A stretch of 64,000 nt of DNA from Aeromonas sp. RU39B. GTDB lineage: Bacteria; Pseudomonadota; Gammaproteobacteria; Enterobacterales; Aeromonadaceae. The translations under genes and the position numbers were made by a program. The stretch's first letter is position 1; each line of letters starts with the position of its first letter. Shown here one piece after another: positions 54,549 through 63,903 of the stretch. Where the stretch lies: the NCBI RefSeq assembly GCF_900156095.1, contig NZ_FTMJ01000010.1, forward strand, positions 88,089-152,088, in the 5' to 3' direction. The notes under the pieces are model-generated. The model worked only from the letters and a program-made list of their open reading frames with translations, searched no databases and had not been told where the DNA came from.

Positions 54549-55103
54549 ATGCAGCCGTGTCGCGGATTCAGCCTGCTTGAAGTCACCATCGCCGCCGTCA
54601 TCCTCTCCTTCGGCTTGCTTGGACTGGTCGCCATGCAGAGCTCGGCCCGCTTTGCCGGTTATGAGGCGCGGCAACGGACGCTCGCTACCCTGCTCGCCTC
54701 CGACATGCTGGAGCGGGCTCGTCTCAATCGGCTCATATGGCGCGAACAGACCGATCGGGTGTGGCTGGTGGATAGTCATATCCGGCTGGAACGGGCGGCC
54801 TGTGCCCAGCCAGACGGCACCCAGAGCCACTGCTCCGACAGCGAGCTGTTACAGCAAGATCTCCTCAACTGGCAGCAGAGTTTGTTGGGGAGCTCAGTCT
54901 CCGGGGCCGAAGGGGCGCTGCAGGATCCGGTGGGTTGCATTATCAGGGATGCAAGCAATGCGCTGACCGTACTGGTGCTGTGGGCGGGCAGAGAGCGGAT
55001 CCACGATGGATCGACCCAGTTTGATGAGACTATCACCATCCCTTGTCAGATAGTCGGCAACGAGAAAACGAGGCGTCAGCTAATGCTGACGACCCGGTTG
55101 TGA
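54549..55103 (+). CDS. pilV: type IV minor pilin PilV
   Basis: A 184-residue prepilin with leader MQPCRG|FSLLEVTIAAVILSFGLLGLVAMQ, typical of PilV. It forms part of the pilus tip/priming complex with PilW, PilX, PilE and PilY1. It starts 3 bp after pilE and overlaps the pilW GTG start by 4 bp. Confidence 0.9.
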   Translation: MQPCRGFSLLEVTIAAVILSFGLLGLVAMQSSARFAGYEARQRTLATLLASDMLERARLNRLIWREQTDRVWLVDSHIRLERAACAQPDGTQSHCSDSELLQQDLLNWQQSLLGSSVSGAEGALQDPVGCIIRDASNALTVLVLWAGRERIHDGSTQFDETITIPCQIVGNEKTRRQLMLTTRL

Positions 55104-56092
55104 AAGTGGCTGGCTTTACTCTGGTTGAGTGGCTGGTGGCCATGGTGCTCGGTCTGTTCTTGCTGGCCGGGGTATTGAGCGTGTTTGTTGCGGCGCGCAG
55201 CAATACTGGCAGCGCCATTGAGCAGAGTTCCCTACTGGAAAATGGTCGCTTGGCCATGCGCTTATTGACTCAGGATCTGCGTTGGGCCGGATTCTGGGGC
55301 GATTACACCGGCTTGCCGATGCAGGTAGGAAGCGGATTAGCACTTTCTGCGGGGGCTCAGGTGCCAATGAGCAAGGATTGCTTTGATGAACGTAGTGAAG
55401 GCAGTCTGCCGTCGGCTGTCGCCCCTGCCCGTGCTATCTGGATTGCTCATATCGACAGCAGCAAGGCGATGTCTGGCCTTGGCTGCGTCACGGCCAGCAA
55501 CCGGATCGCCGACAGCGATGTGCTGACCATTCGGCGTTTGATCGGGTTACCCCAGTCGTCGGCTCTGGATGACAACCGCTTTTATCTGGCGACAACCAGC
55601 CAGTCGGCCTATCTCTTTCCCGGTAATGAAACGCCCCCCGACGAGACAGCGATGCCCCATCGTCAAATATGGGAATACCAGTATCACCTTTATTACCTCT
55701 ATCCCTCTGCCGGTGGTGGTCATGAGCTGAGAAAACGCATGCTGACGGTTAACGGTGGCTCCTGGCTTATTTCGGGGGCGCTGGTCAGCGGAGTCGAGAA
55801 GATGGTACTGCAGTGTGGTGTGGATACCTCGGTGGTCGCCGACGGCAAGCTGGACAAGTTTGTTGCGGCCAGCGATGTGACCGCGCAGGAGTGGAATGAA
55901 GGCCGGGTGCTGGCGGTGCGCGTTTATCTTTTGATGCGTGCCGCGCAGCCAGACCGTGGTTACGTCAATCGGCAGATCTACCAGCTCGGGCATGTGACGG
56001 TCTCGGGCAATGGGGATGGCTATCGGCGCCTGCTGCTGGAGAGCACGGTTGCATTGCGCAATCCCCTGCTGGTGGCTGGAGGTGGTGAATGA
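55100..56092 (+). CDS. pilW: type IV minor pilin PilW
   Basis: A 330-residue prepilin. I choose GTG 55100, in the GTGA overlap with pilV, because it gives the compact leader MKVAG|FTLVEWLVAMVLGLFLLAGVL; the frame extends back to 55043 but would place about 24 residues before the cleavage site. The long C-terminal domain has family-typical blocks (AIEQSSLLENGRLAMRLLTQDLRWAGFWG). It overlaps pilX by 4 bp. Confidence 0.9.
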   Translation: MKVAGFTLVEWLVAMVLGLFLLAGVLSVFVAARSNTGSAIEQSSLLENGRLAMRLLTQDLRWAGFWGDYTGLPMQVGSGLALSAGAQVPMSKDCFDERSEGSLPSAVAPARAIWIAHIDSSKAMSGLGCVTASNRIADSDVLTIRRLIGLPQSSALDDNRFYLATTSQSAYLFPGNETPPDETAMPHRQIWEYQYHLYYLYPSAGGGHELRKRMLTVNGGSWLISGALVSGVEKMVLQCGVDTSVVADGKLDKFVAASDVTAQEWNEGRVLAVRVYLLMRAAQPDRGYVNRQIYQLGHVTVSGNGDGYRRLLLESTVALRNPLLVAGGGE

Positions 56093-56511
56093 AACCGCAA
56101 GCGGGTGTCGCGCTGGTGGTGGCACTGGTGATTTTGGTGCCGCTCACCTTGATAGCCGTGACTCTGATGCAGGTAGGGGGCGTTGACCTGCGCATTGCCA
56201 GTGCCGGCACGGCGCTGCAGCAGGTGGAGGGGCGGCTGGAGGGGGTCATTGATGGAGAGATTGCGCAAAGTGCACTCTCCAGCCGCATTGGCGCAATGGC
56301 CGTGCAAGAGAGCTGGACCGTCGATAATAGCCAGGTCACGTTGCTGCTGCGCAACGAAAGTGTCTGCAAGCGCAAGTTCGATGCCAGCAGCCAGAATGTG
56401 ATCCCTACCTGCCGCTATGCCGAGTTACAGGTCAGTGAGGCGTATGGCCGACGCTCACGGGGTATGAGCTGGACCGCTGGAATCGAACAACCTCTGCTTA
56501 AAGGCAAATAG
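56089..56511 (+). CDS. pilX: type IV minor pilin PilX
   Basis: A 140-residue PilX-type protein with N-terminal QAGVALVVALVILVPLTLIAVTLMQ; the family often has this Gln-x-Gly-(V/A)-A-L pattern and lacks the Glu5 of other pilins. It has two Cys (SVCKRK and PTCRYA). It sits between pilW (4-bp overlap) and pilY1 (8 bp). Confidence 0.88.
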   Translation: MKPQAGVALVVALVILVPLTLIAVTLMQVGGVDLRIASAGTALQQVEGRLEGVIDGEIAQSALSSRIGAMAVQESWTVDNSQVTLLLRNESVCKRKFDASSQNVIPTCRYAELQVSEAYGRRSRGMSWTAGIEQPLLKGK

Positions 56512-56519
56512 GAGGCGTC

Positions 56520-59500
56520 ATGCCAAACCTTGGGGTTCGCATGCTATGGATGGCGTTATTGGCAGCATTGCCGGCAATGGCGGATAGCGGTTATTCCGAT
56601 GATACCGAGCTGTTTATCTACGATTTTTCCAAGGCGGGTGATTATCGCCCCAAGGTGCTGGTTATTTTTGATAACTCCGGCAGCATGGCCGACAGCATGG
56701 ATGTGGTGCATTCACCCTACGATCCGGCGGTCATTTATCCGGCGCTAAGCGGGGACCCGGATTCGGGTAACTCACTCGGGTATCTCTACTTCTCGACCGA
56801 CGGCACGGTGCCGGCTATCGACAGTACTCGCCGTTTTCGCAACAGCATCAATGCCTGCGCTGCTTCCAAAGCGCCGCTGGCCAACTCCGGTTATTTCCAA
56901 TCCCAGATCTGGAGTTATCGTTACGCCAGCTACAGCGGTGGCGTGCCTCGGCAGGGGAGTTGGGAGTCGGTCTCCAATCGCCGTGAGAGCGATATTGTAC
57001 TGGTCGATTGTAAACAGGACATTCTGGATCGCAATTCAGCCAACCCCTTTAGTGGTTCGCTACCGGTAGGGTCGGTGGCAAGCGGCTACCCGATCAACAA
57101 AACCTCTAACACCTCGGGTCAGTGGTACTACACCAGCGACGTGACCAAGGCCACGACCGGCAGCAATACCAGCGTCACCCTCTATTCGGCCAACTATGTG
57201 CGCTGGTATCACAGTCCGCAGGGGGTGACGCAGCGCTCGCGGCTGCAGATCGCCAAAGAGGCGGTCAGCGGGGTGATCTCCTCAACGCCCGGCGTCGATT
57301 TTGGTCTGGCCGTGTTCAATATGAATGATGCGTCAGCCACCGATGGGGGGCGCATCGTGCGGCGCATCCTGAGTAATGATAGCGATGTGGGTGGCACCAG
57401 TGCCGGTCAGCAACTGCTGGATCGCATCGACAACCTGCAGGCCCAGACCTGGACGCCGCTGTGTGAAACCCTCTACGAGGCGTACCGTTTCTACGGTGGG
57501 CAGGGGGTTCTGTATGGCAGTCGGGGGGGGACATTGACGCCGCTGCGCGATACTCAGGCGGAAAATCCGGCCGGGACCTACCAGGCACCCTATGACAAGT
57601 GTTCGAACAATGGCTACATCATCTATATCACCGACGGGGCACCGACCAACGACACCTCGGCCAATACGGCAGTTCAGAGCTTGCTTAGCACGCTGACCAG
57701 CGACGAGCGCGCCGCATTTGGTACAACAGTGGGCTATGGCTCAAGCGGTGAGAAGAGTTATCTGGCGGCGTTGGCCGGCTATATGAAGCGCAAAGATATC
57801 AACGCCGGCATGCCTGGCGTGCAGACAGTCACCACCTTCACCGTAGGTTTTGGCGACGAGGCGGTCAGTGGTGCGGGCAATTTGCTATCGGAAACGGCGC
57901 GGCGCGGCGGAGGGGAATACTACCCGGCGCTGGATGCACAGGCGCTGACTCAGGCGCTGCGCTCCTCGCTGCTGGCGATTTTGCGCATCAACACCTCGCT
58001 GGTGTCGCCGGCGATCACCACCAACAACTTCGACCGTACCCGTAGTCTCAACAACATCTATTACGCCATGTTCCAGCCCGATAGTGGTCCGCGCTGGAAG
58101 GGGAATCTGAAAAAACTGGTGCTCTCGGCCGATGGCTACGTCAGTGATGTTAACGGACTTCCGGCGATCCGTAGTGATGGCAGCATCATCGAGCAGGCAC
58201 AAACCTACTGGTCGAGTGTAGAGGATGGCAATCAGGTCACAATGGGTGGGGCGCAGGCCATGCTGGCGGGCAAAAGCAGCCGCACCCTCTATGTGACCAA
58301 TAGCAAGGTGACACCGGTTCGGCTCGATCCGTTCGACAAGAGCACTCTGGCGGCTATCGCCGGCAGTGAGGAGCTACTGGCCAGCTATATGGGGTTATCC
58401 TCCGTCACTGGGCTCGATGATCAGATTGCGTGGAGTCGGGGCCAGGACGTGGACAACGATGATGGTGATGCGAGCACCACCATTCGCAGCGATATTATCG
58501 GCGACCCACTGCACTCCAGACCGTTGGTCATCAACTATGGATGCACCATTGCGACCGGAGCCAGTAGTTGTACGCCGGATCTACGTATCGTGATGGGCAC
58601 CAACAGCGGCTTTTTGCACATGTTCAAAGACCTGGGTGATAGCGTTGATGAGAGCTGGGCCATGATGCCTTACGAGCTGTTACCCAATCAGCCGATCCTG
58701 CGCATCAATGCCGAGTCTGCGACACACGTGTATGGGGTGGACGCATCGCCGGTGGCGCTGGTCAGGGATAGCAACAGTAACGGCGTTATCAAGGCGAGCG
58801 AAGGCGATTCGGTCTGGTTGTTCGTCGGTCTTCGTGCCGGTGGGCACAGTTACTACGCCCTTGATATCACCCGGCCGGATCAGCCCCTGCTCAAGTGGGT
58901 TATCAATGCGCAAACTAGCGGCTTTGCCGGGCTGGGCCAGAGCTGGTCAGTGCCGGATGTGGCGTTTGTGCCCGGTATCGATGATCCTGTGCTGGTCTTT
59001 GCCGGTGGCTACGATCTTAACAAAAGTGTGGCCGGGTTAGGCAGTGCCGACAGCAGTGGCAGCGGGATCTATCTGGTCAACGCTGATTCGGGGCAGTTGC
59101 TGTTTAGTGCTACGCCAGCAAACGCTAGCAGTACCAATTTACAAGTGACCGAGATGGTCGACAGTATGCCGGGCGCCGTGTCGTTACTCGACAGTGATGG
59201 CGATGGACGCATGGATCGGGTCTATGCCGGTGACACTGGAGGTAGTATCTGGCGGATGGATATGCCCTCGGCAGATCGCTCGCAGTGGAGTGTCTTCAAA
59301 TTTGCCAGTCTGGGCTCTGACAGTGAGCCAGTCAGTGACCGCCGTTTCTTCACCCAGCCCGTGGTGGTCAAAACCATTAATCGTCAGGTCACCCGCACCG
59401 AGCTGGCTGGTGCCAGCACTTATCGTTATCAGGAGCGACCATTTGATGCGGTACTGATCGGCTCAGGGGATCGTAATCGCCCAACCACCGAGTCAACGGT

Positions 59501-60131
59501 GCACAACGCATTTTTCATGCTGCGTGACTATCAGGTGACCTCCACCAGTTATCGCAGTAAGACGCCACCGCCCCCCATCACGACAGCTGATCTTTATGAT
59601 GTAACCGTCGATCCTTTTGCCACTGTGACCGACGAAACCGAGACACTTAACTTGCGTGCAGCCATAACCTCGCGCGCCGGCTGGGTTTATTGGCTCACCG
59701 AGGCCGGTGAAAAAGTGTTGGGCTCAGCCGTGGTGTTGCAAGGCAAACTCTACTTCACCTCGTTTTTGCCTCAGGTGCAGTCATTTGAAGAGTGCGTGAT
59801 CGCCTCCATCGGCAATATGCGCCAATACATGGTGGACATGCACTACGGCACCTCATTTCGTTATGTGGTTGATCAGGCTGGTAATCGCACACCGGAGCGT
59901 TACGTCGAGGTGAGCAACAAGGTTGCAGACGATCTGGTGGTGCATGCCGGGGATGATGCCCGTATTCGAATCATCGGTGGCGCCCCGGGCAAAGAGGTGA
60001 TCCTGACCGATAAGGATCAGAATGAGACACTGCGCTGCACTGCAGCCGGTCAGTGCTCGCAGGGCGCCGAAGAGGCTGAGATGGATATGTTGCCAAAGAA
60101 GATCTACCTGTATGAGGAGGAGCCGCAATGA
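56520..60131 (+). CDS. pilY1: type IV pilus tip adhesin/assembly protein PilY1
   Basis: A 1203-residue exported protein with a signal peptide (cleaved near AMA-DSGYS). The N-terminal von Willebrand A-like region has the MIDAS motif VIFDNSGSMADS and a later YITDGAPTND. The C-terminal PilC/PilY1 beta-propeller has a calcium-binding loop DSDGDGRMDRVYAGDTGGSIWRM. PilY1 sits at the pilus tip, promotes adhesion and antagonises retraction. GGAGG precedes the ATG. It overlaps the next small gene by 4 bp. Confidence 0.94.
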   Translation: MPNLGVRMLWMALLAALPAMADSGYSDDTELFIYDFSKAGDYRPKVLVIFDNSGSMADSMDVVHSPYDPAVIYPALSGDPDSGNSLGYLYFSTDGTVPAIDSTRRFRNSINACAASKAPLANSGYFQSQIWSYRYASYSGGVPRQGSWESVSNRRESDIVLVDCKQDILDRNSANPFSGSLPVGSVASGYPINKTSNTSGQWYYTSDVTKATTGSNTSVTLYSANYVRWYHSPQGVTQRSRLQIAKEAVSGVISSTPGVDFGLAVFNMNDASATDGGRIVRRILSNDSDVGGTSAGQQLLDRIDNLQAQTWTPLCETLYEAYRFYGGQGVLYGSRGGTLTPLRDTQAENPAGTYQAPYDKCSNNGYIIYITDGAPTNDTSANTAVQSLLSTLTSDERAAFGTTVGYGSSGEKSYLAALAGYMKRKDINAGMPGVQTVTTFTVGFGDEAVSGAGNLLSETARRGGGEYYPALDAQALTQALRSSLLAILRINTSLVSPAITTNNFDRTRSLNNIYYAMFQPDSGPRWKGNLKKLVLSADGYVSDVNGLPAIRSDGSIIEQAQTYWSSVEDGNQVTMGGAQAMLAGKSSRTLYVTNSKVTPVRLDPFDKSTLAAIAGSEELLASYMGLSSVTGLDDQIAWSRGQDVDNDDGDASTTIRSDIIGDPLHSRPLVINYGCTIATGASSCTPDLRIVMGTNSGFLHMFKDLGDSVDESWAMMPYELLPNQPILRINAESATHVYGVDASPVALVRDSNSNGVIKASEGDSVWLFVGLRAGGHSYYALDITRPDQPLLKWVINAQTSGFAGLGQSWSVPDVAFVPGIDDPVLVFAGGYDLNKSVAGLGSADSSGSGIYLVNADSGQLLFSATPANASSTNLQVTEMVDSMPGAVSLLDSDGDGRMDRVYAGDTGGSIWRMDMPSADRSQWSVFKFASLGSDSEPVSDRRFFTQPVVVKTINRQVTRTELAGASTYRYQERPFDAVLIGSGDRNRPTTESTVHNAFFMLRDYQVTSTSYRSKTPPPPITTADLYDVTVDPFATVTDETETLNLRAAITSRAGWVYWLTEAGEKVLGSAVVLQGKLYFTSFLPQVQSFEECVIASIGNMRQYMVDMHYGTSFRYVVDQAGNRTPERYVEVSNKVADDLVVHAGDDARIRIIGGAPGKEVILTDKDQNETLRCTAAGQCSQGAEEAEMDMLPKKIYLYEEEPQ

Positions 60132-60406
60132 GAGGCGCAATGGCTATCGCCTTGTGGGGGGTGGCCACGACGCTCCAGGCTGCCGTGCAGGATGTGAAGT
60201 GCTACGTGCAGTTGCAAGATGGGCAGAAGGTCGTGCTGCAGGGCACGGTGCCGCAAGGGAGCGATCCCGTCGCGCAATTTATGCGGCGGGGGCGGGAGAT
60301 GAACGGACAGATCGTCAAAGTCCGCGAGGTGATCGAATGTCGCCCGAGCGGACTGCCTTTTGAACATCAGACAGCCCGAGAGCAGGAGCAACGTCAACCT
60401 CGCTAG
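60128..60406 (+). CDS. small exported protein downstream of pilY1
   Basis: A 92-residue protein with a signal peptide (cleavage near LQA-AVQD), two Cys (VKCYVQLQDG and VIECRPSG) that probably form a disulfide, and a charged Gln/Arg-rich tail. It overlaps pilY1 by ATGA. The position recalls Pseudomonas PilY2, but I cannot confirm homology. It is likely a pilus-assembly accessory. Confidence 0.78.
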   Translation: MRGAMAIALWGVATTLQAAVQDVKCYVQLQDGQKVVLQGTVPQGSDPVAQFMRRGREMNGQIVKVREVIECRPSGLPFEHQTAREQEQRQPR

Positions 60407-60430
60407 ATCTGAATGCGCGGTGTGGGTGAG

Positions 60431-62743
60431 TTAGCGTTTTCGCAGCAGCCGCAAGGCATTGGCCGTCACCAGCGCCGTCGCACCGCTATCAGCCAACACG
60501 GCCAGCCACAGGCCGGTAATACCGAGCAGGCTGGTGACCAGGAAGATTGCCTTGAGTCCCAACGCCAGTGCGATGTTCTGGTGGATGTTGGCCAGTGCCG
60601 CGCGCGACAGCCGGATCATGGCTGGTAGCGCATGCAGCTGGCTGGTGGTCAGCGCCGCATCGGCGGTTTCCAGAGCCACATCGGTGCCCGACCCCATGGC
60701 GATTCCAATACGCGCCCGTTTCATGGCTGGCGCATCATTAATACCATCCCCCACCATGGCCACTGCCTGCTGGTTCGATAACTCGGCAACGGCAGAAACC
60801 TTGTCGGCAGGCAACAGGCCGGCGCGATACTCAAGACCAAGCTCGGCAGCAATGGCAGCGGCTGCCTTGGGGTTGTCGCCGGTCAGCATCAGACCGGTAA
60901 CGCCCATCTGTGACAACTCAGCCAATGCGCTGCGAGCATCGCCGCGCAGTTGATCCTGCAGGGCGAACAAGGCGCAGGGTACACCTTCACAAGCCAGCAC
61001 GATGACAGTTTTGCCTTGCTGCTCCAGTTGTTCTGCTTGGCTGGTCGCGTGCGCATCGAGACCTTGCTGATGCTGCGGGGCCAGCAGGCTCCAGCGTTCG
61101 CTACCAATCATCCCTTCCACCCCCATGCCGGGGAGTGCGCGGATATCGCTTGCAACGCCGGGCGTGATGCCTACACCGGCGACGTAGGTGATCACGGCTT
61201 GTGCCAGCGGATGGCGTGAGCCCTGCTCAATAGCGGCTGCAGCGGCCAGCAGCGATTCCCGTGTGGCGTGTTGCGATAACAGGATCACATCAGTGACTCC
61301 CGGCTTGCCCAGCGTCAGGGTACCGGTCTTGTCGAACGCAATCAGGTTGATACTGGCCAGCTGCTCTAGTGCAGCGCCACCTTTTATCAAGGCGCCCTGA
61401 CGGCTGGCCGCGGCCAATGCAGACGTGACGGCTGCCGGAGTAGAGATGACCAGTGCGCAAGGGCAGCCAATCAACAAGAGTGCCAGACCACGGTAGATCC
61501 AGGTATCCCAATCTGCACCAAACAGCAGCGGTGGGCAGAGGATCACCAGCAGGGAGACCAGCATCATGGCCGGCGTATACCAGCGGCTGAAGCGATCAAT
61601 AAAACGCTCGATAGGAGCCCGGCGTGATTCGGCTTCTTCTATTAGCTGCAAGATGCGATCGATAGCGTTATGTCCCGGCTCGGACACGACGCGCAGGCGA
61701 ACCAGCCGATCCACACTCAGGGAGCCTGCCGCAATCTTGTCGCCGGCACTGCGCTCGACCGGGATGGATTCGCCGGTTAATGCACTTTCGTCAAACGCAG
61801 CTAAAGGATCGACCAAGATGGCATCAGCTGGCAGGCGGGTGCCGGGTGCGACTTCAATGACATCACCAGGACGCAGCTGGCTGGCCTCCACCTCTTCCCG
61901 ACCCGAGTCAATGATTCGAACGGCCCGATCCGGGACTAGCGCCATCAACGCAGTAACACCGGCGCGAGCTCGGTTTGCGGCGTAGGCCTCAAGCTTCTCG
62001 CCCAGCATAAAGAGCAGCAGCACCATGGCCGCCTCGGCTGTCTCGCCGAGATAGAGGGCACCGATAGCGGCGACACTCATCAGCGTTTCGATGGCAAAAG
62101 GAGTGCCACTACGAGCCAGCCGGAGCGTCTTGGTGATCACTGGCCACAACCCCCACAGAGTTGCCAGCGTAAAGAGTGCAGTGCCAAGCTGCGGCGTTAT
62201 CTGTCCAAGCAACGCCGCCAACGCCATCAAAGCCGCCAGGGAAAGTAGGCTGACGTTTTCTCGCAGCCAACTCAATGACTGGGTGCTGGTCACAGCAGCA
62301 GAACCAGATGCGTTGGAGGTGGGTTGGGCCACCGTAAAGCCCGCTGCCGTAACAGCGTCAAGAATGACTGTGGGGGAGAGACCCGGCAGGGTATCGACAA
62401 TCAGGCGCTCGGTGGCAAACAGCACCTTCACCTGGTTAACGCCGCTGATCCGTCCCACCGCAGTTTCAATCTTGCGGGCACAGCTGGGGCAATCCATCCC
62501 GACAACCTGCCAGCTGAAACGTTGGGTGCCAGCCGTTGCCTCGCTCAATCCTGCTCGGGGGGGATCATCATCCGTATTGGGTTCGGCGTGGCTGCAACAG
62601 CTATTTTGAGTGGCATGTGTCGCCTGATGCTCGGCAACATTGGCGTCGCAGCAGCGCGCAGTGTGGTGATGTTGTCCACCGAGCGAAGGCTTGATGGCTT
62701 TAATGGCAGACTTTTGCTGACTGGAACAGCAGGAGTGGCTCAT
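60431..62743 (-). CDS. zntA: Zn/Cd/Pb-translocating P-type ATPase ZntA
   Basis: A 770-residue P1B ATPase exporting Zn(II), Cd(II) and Pb(II). It has an N-terminal Cys/His-rich extension (SHSCCSSQQ; TARCCDAN; NSCCSHAEP), an HMA domain with GMDCPSCARKIE, and a membrane metal site CPCALVISTPAAV. The phosphorylation motif is AFDKTGTLTLGKP and the hinge is VGDGINDAPAMKRA. GAGGAG precedes the ATG. A MerR-family promoter with 20-bp spacer lies upstream; zntR itself is not in the window. The extra Cys-Cys-rich N-terminus is longer than in E. coli ZntA. Confidence 0.93.
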   Translation of the reverse strand: MSHSCCSSQQKSAIKAIKPSLGGQHHHTARCCDANVAEHQATHATQNSCCSHAEPNTDDDPPRAGLSEATAGTQRFSWQVVGMDCPSCARKIETAVGRISGVNQVKVLFATERLIVDTLPGLSPTVILDAVTAAGFTVAQPTSNASGSAAVTSTQSLSWLRENVSLLSLAALMALAALLGQITPQLGTALFTLATLWGLWPVITKTLRLARSGTPFAIETLMSVAAIGALYLGETAEAAMVLLLFMLGEKLEAYAANRARAGVTALMALVPDRAVRIIDSGREEVEASQLRPGDVIEVAPGTRLPADAILVDPLAAFDESALTGESIPVERSAGDKIAAGSLSVDRLVRLRVVSEPGHNAIDRILQLIEEAESRRAPIERFIDRFSRWYTPAMMLVSLLVILCPPLLFGADWDTWIYRGLALLLIGCPCALVISTPAAVTSALAAASRQGALIKGGAALEQLASINLIAFDKTGTLTLGKPGVTDVILLSQHATRESLLAAAAAIEQGSRHPLAQAVITYVAGVGITPGVASDIRALPGMGVEGMIGSERWSLLAPQHQQGLDAHATSQAEQLEQQGKTVIVLACEGVPCALFALQDQLRGDARSALAELSQMGVTGLMLTGDNPKAAAAIAAELGLEYRAGLLPADKVSAVAELSNQQAVAMVGDGINDAPAMKRARIGIAMGSGTDVALETADAALTTSQLHALPAMIRLSRAALANIHQNIALALGLKAIFLVTSLLGITGLWLAVLADSGATALVTANALRLLRKR

Positions 62744-62776
62744 GGTGTGCTCCTCGGATTTCCAACTCTTGTCACC

Positions 62777-62808
62777 ACTCTAGACCTTTGACTATGGTCC
62801 AAGGTCAA
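62777..62808 (-). promoter_or_regulatory. ZntR/MerR-type promoter and operator of zntA
   Basis: On the minus strand, -35 TTGACC and -10 TAGAGT are separated by 20 bp, the overlong spacer that MerR-family activators untwist. Within it lies the dyad ACCTTGGAC-CATA-GTCAAAGGT (plus coordinates 62784-62805). The layout equals the E. coli zntA promoter. Confidence 0.85.
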
Positions 62809-62884
62809 GCGTCAGTGTGTGGCTGGGTTTGCAAGTTAGGAACTCCACGATGCGAAGCTGTCGCCTTGCTGGTAGTATGGAAAG

Positions 62885-62906
62885 GATCGCCACCCTGTTG
62901 GCGATC
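62885..62906 (+). other. perfect hairpin in the ssb upstream region
   Basis: GATCGCCA / TGGCGATC, 8-bp arms with a 6-base loop, about 110 bp before ssb. No T-run. It may be an operator or RNA hairpin. The rest of the 62809-63013 interval shows no gene and no clear LexA box. Confidence 0.35.
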
Positions 62907-63013
62907 TGCACCATGGCGTCGTCAAAACCGTCGACCCGTGGCCGGCAATGTAAAAGGTGTAATGAACAGTGTGACCAGCGTTGTCTGGTTTCAATAATGA
63001 GGTGAAGTGAGAT

Positions 63014-63571
63014 ATGGCCAGTCGCGGCGTCAATAAAGTGATTCTGATCGGTAACCTCGGGCAGGACCCCGAAGTTCGCTACATGCCCAGTGGTGGTGCG
63101 GTTACTAACATTACCCTGGCAACCTCTGACACCTGGCGCGACAAGCAGACCGGTGAGCAGAAAGAGCGTACCGAATGGCATCGTGTCGTCCTGTTTGGCA
63201 AGCTGGCCGAAGTGGCTGGCGAATACCTGCGTAAAGGTTCTCAGGTATACATTGAAGGTCGTCTGCAAACCCGTAAGTGGCAGGACCAGAATGGCCAGGA
63301 GCGTTACACCACTGAAGTAGTGGTTGACGTGGGTGGTAGCATGCAGATGCTCGGCGGTCGTCCGCAAGGTGGTGGCCAGCCGATGAATCCGGCCGGTGCT
63401 CAGCAAGGCTGGGGCCAGCCGCAGCAGCCGATGGCTCAGAATGCGCGCCCCGCTCCGGCGCAAAACATGCAGCCGCAAGGTGGCTACAGTCGTCCGGCCG
63501 CTCAGCCGCAATCCGCGCCGCCCGTATATAACGAGCCGCCGATGGATTTCGATGACGATATTCCGTTCTGA
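63014..63571 (+). CDS. ssb: single-stranded DNA-binding protein
   Basis: A 185-residue SSB. The N-terminal OB fold ([50 protein letters not shown]) is followed by a Gln/Pro/Gly-rich linker and the acidic tip MDFDDDIPF that recruits partner proteins. In E. coli it is divergent from uvrA; here the divergent neighbour is zntA. GAGG precedes the ATG. Confidence 0.98.
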   Translation: MASRGVNKVILIGNLGQDPEVRYMPSGGAVTNITLATSDTWRDKQTGEQKERTEWHRVVLFGKLAEVAGEYLRKGSQVYIEGRLQTRKWQDQNGQERYTTEVVVDVGGSMQMLGGRPQGGGQPMNPAGAQQGWGQPQQPMAQNARPAPAQNMQPQGGYSRPAAQPQSAPPVYNEPPMDFDDDIPF

Positions 63572-63596
63572 GAACAGTGAATGACCGTTCTGCCCC

Positions 63597-63626
63597 GAGC
63601 CCCGCATATGCGGGGCTCCGTTTTTT
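63597..63626 (+). terminator. intrinsic terminator of ssb
   Basis: GAGCCCCGCA / TGCGGGGCTC around TA, then CG and TTTTTT. Confidence 0.96.
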
Positions 63627-63743
63627 AGGCCACATTTTGGCGCCTAACATCACCGAAATGTGGATAACTCTGGGAGTAACCTGTGCTGTTGCGTGGGGTT
63701 TGTTCGAACGCACTGAATTTGGCTGTTTTTTTTATATTTTCGC

Positions 63744-63771
63744 TTGCCAGCGTGAAACAGCTCCCTATAAT
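63744..63771 (+). promoter_or_regulatory. rRNA operon promoter P1
   Basis: -35 TTGCCA (63744-63749), 16-bp spacer, -10 TATAAT (63766-63771), followed by the GC-rich discriminator GCGCC typical of stringently controlled rrn P1 promoters. An A/T-rich UP-like tract (GCTGTTTTTTTTATATTTTC region, about 63722-63741) precedes it. Confidence 0.9.
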
Positions 63772-63846
63772 GCGCCTCCATCGACAGGGCAACGCAGCAT
63801 ACGCAGCGAGCCGGTCGAAGTGAGAAAAAGCCTTGTGAAATAAGGC

Positions 63847-63874
63847 TTGACTCACACCGGGATGTGCGTAGAAT
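63847..63874 (+). promoter_or_regulatory. rRNA operon promoter P2
   Basis: -35 TTGACT (63847-63852), 16-bp spacer, -10 TAGAAT (63869-63874), about 100 bp downstream of P1, the standard tandem arrangement. Confidence 0.85.
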
Positions 63875-63903
63875 GCCACTCCCGTCGCGATGAGAATCGC
63901 GCA

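Noticed and set aside
62788..62997. 69-codon plus-strand frame upstream of ssb
   Set aside because: Starts in the zntA promoter, no ribosome-binding site, no protein-like features.
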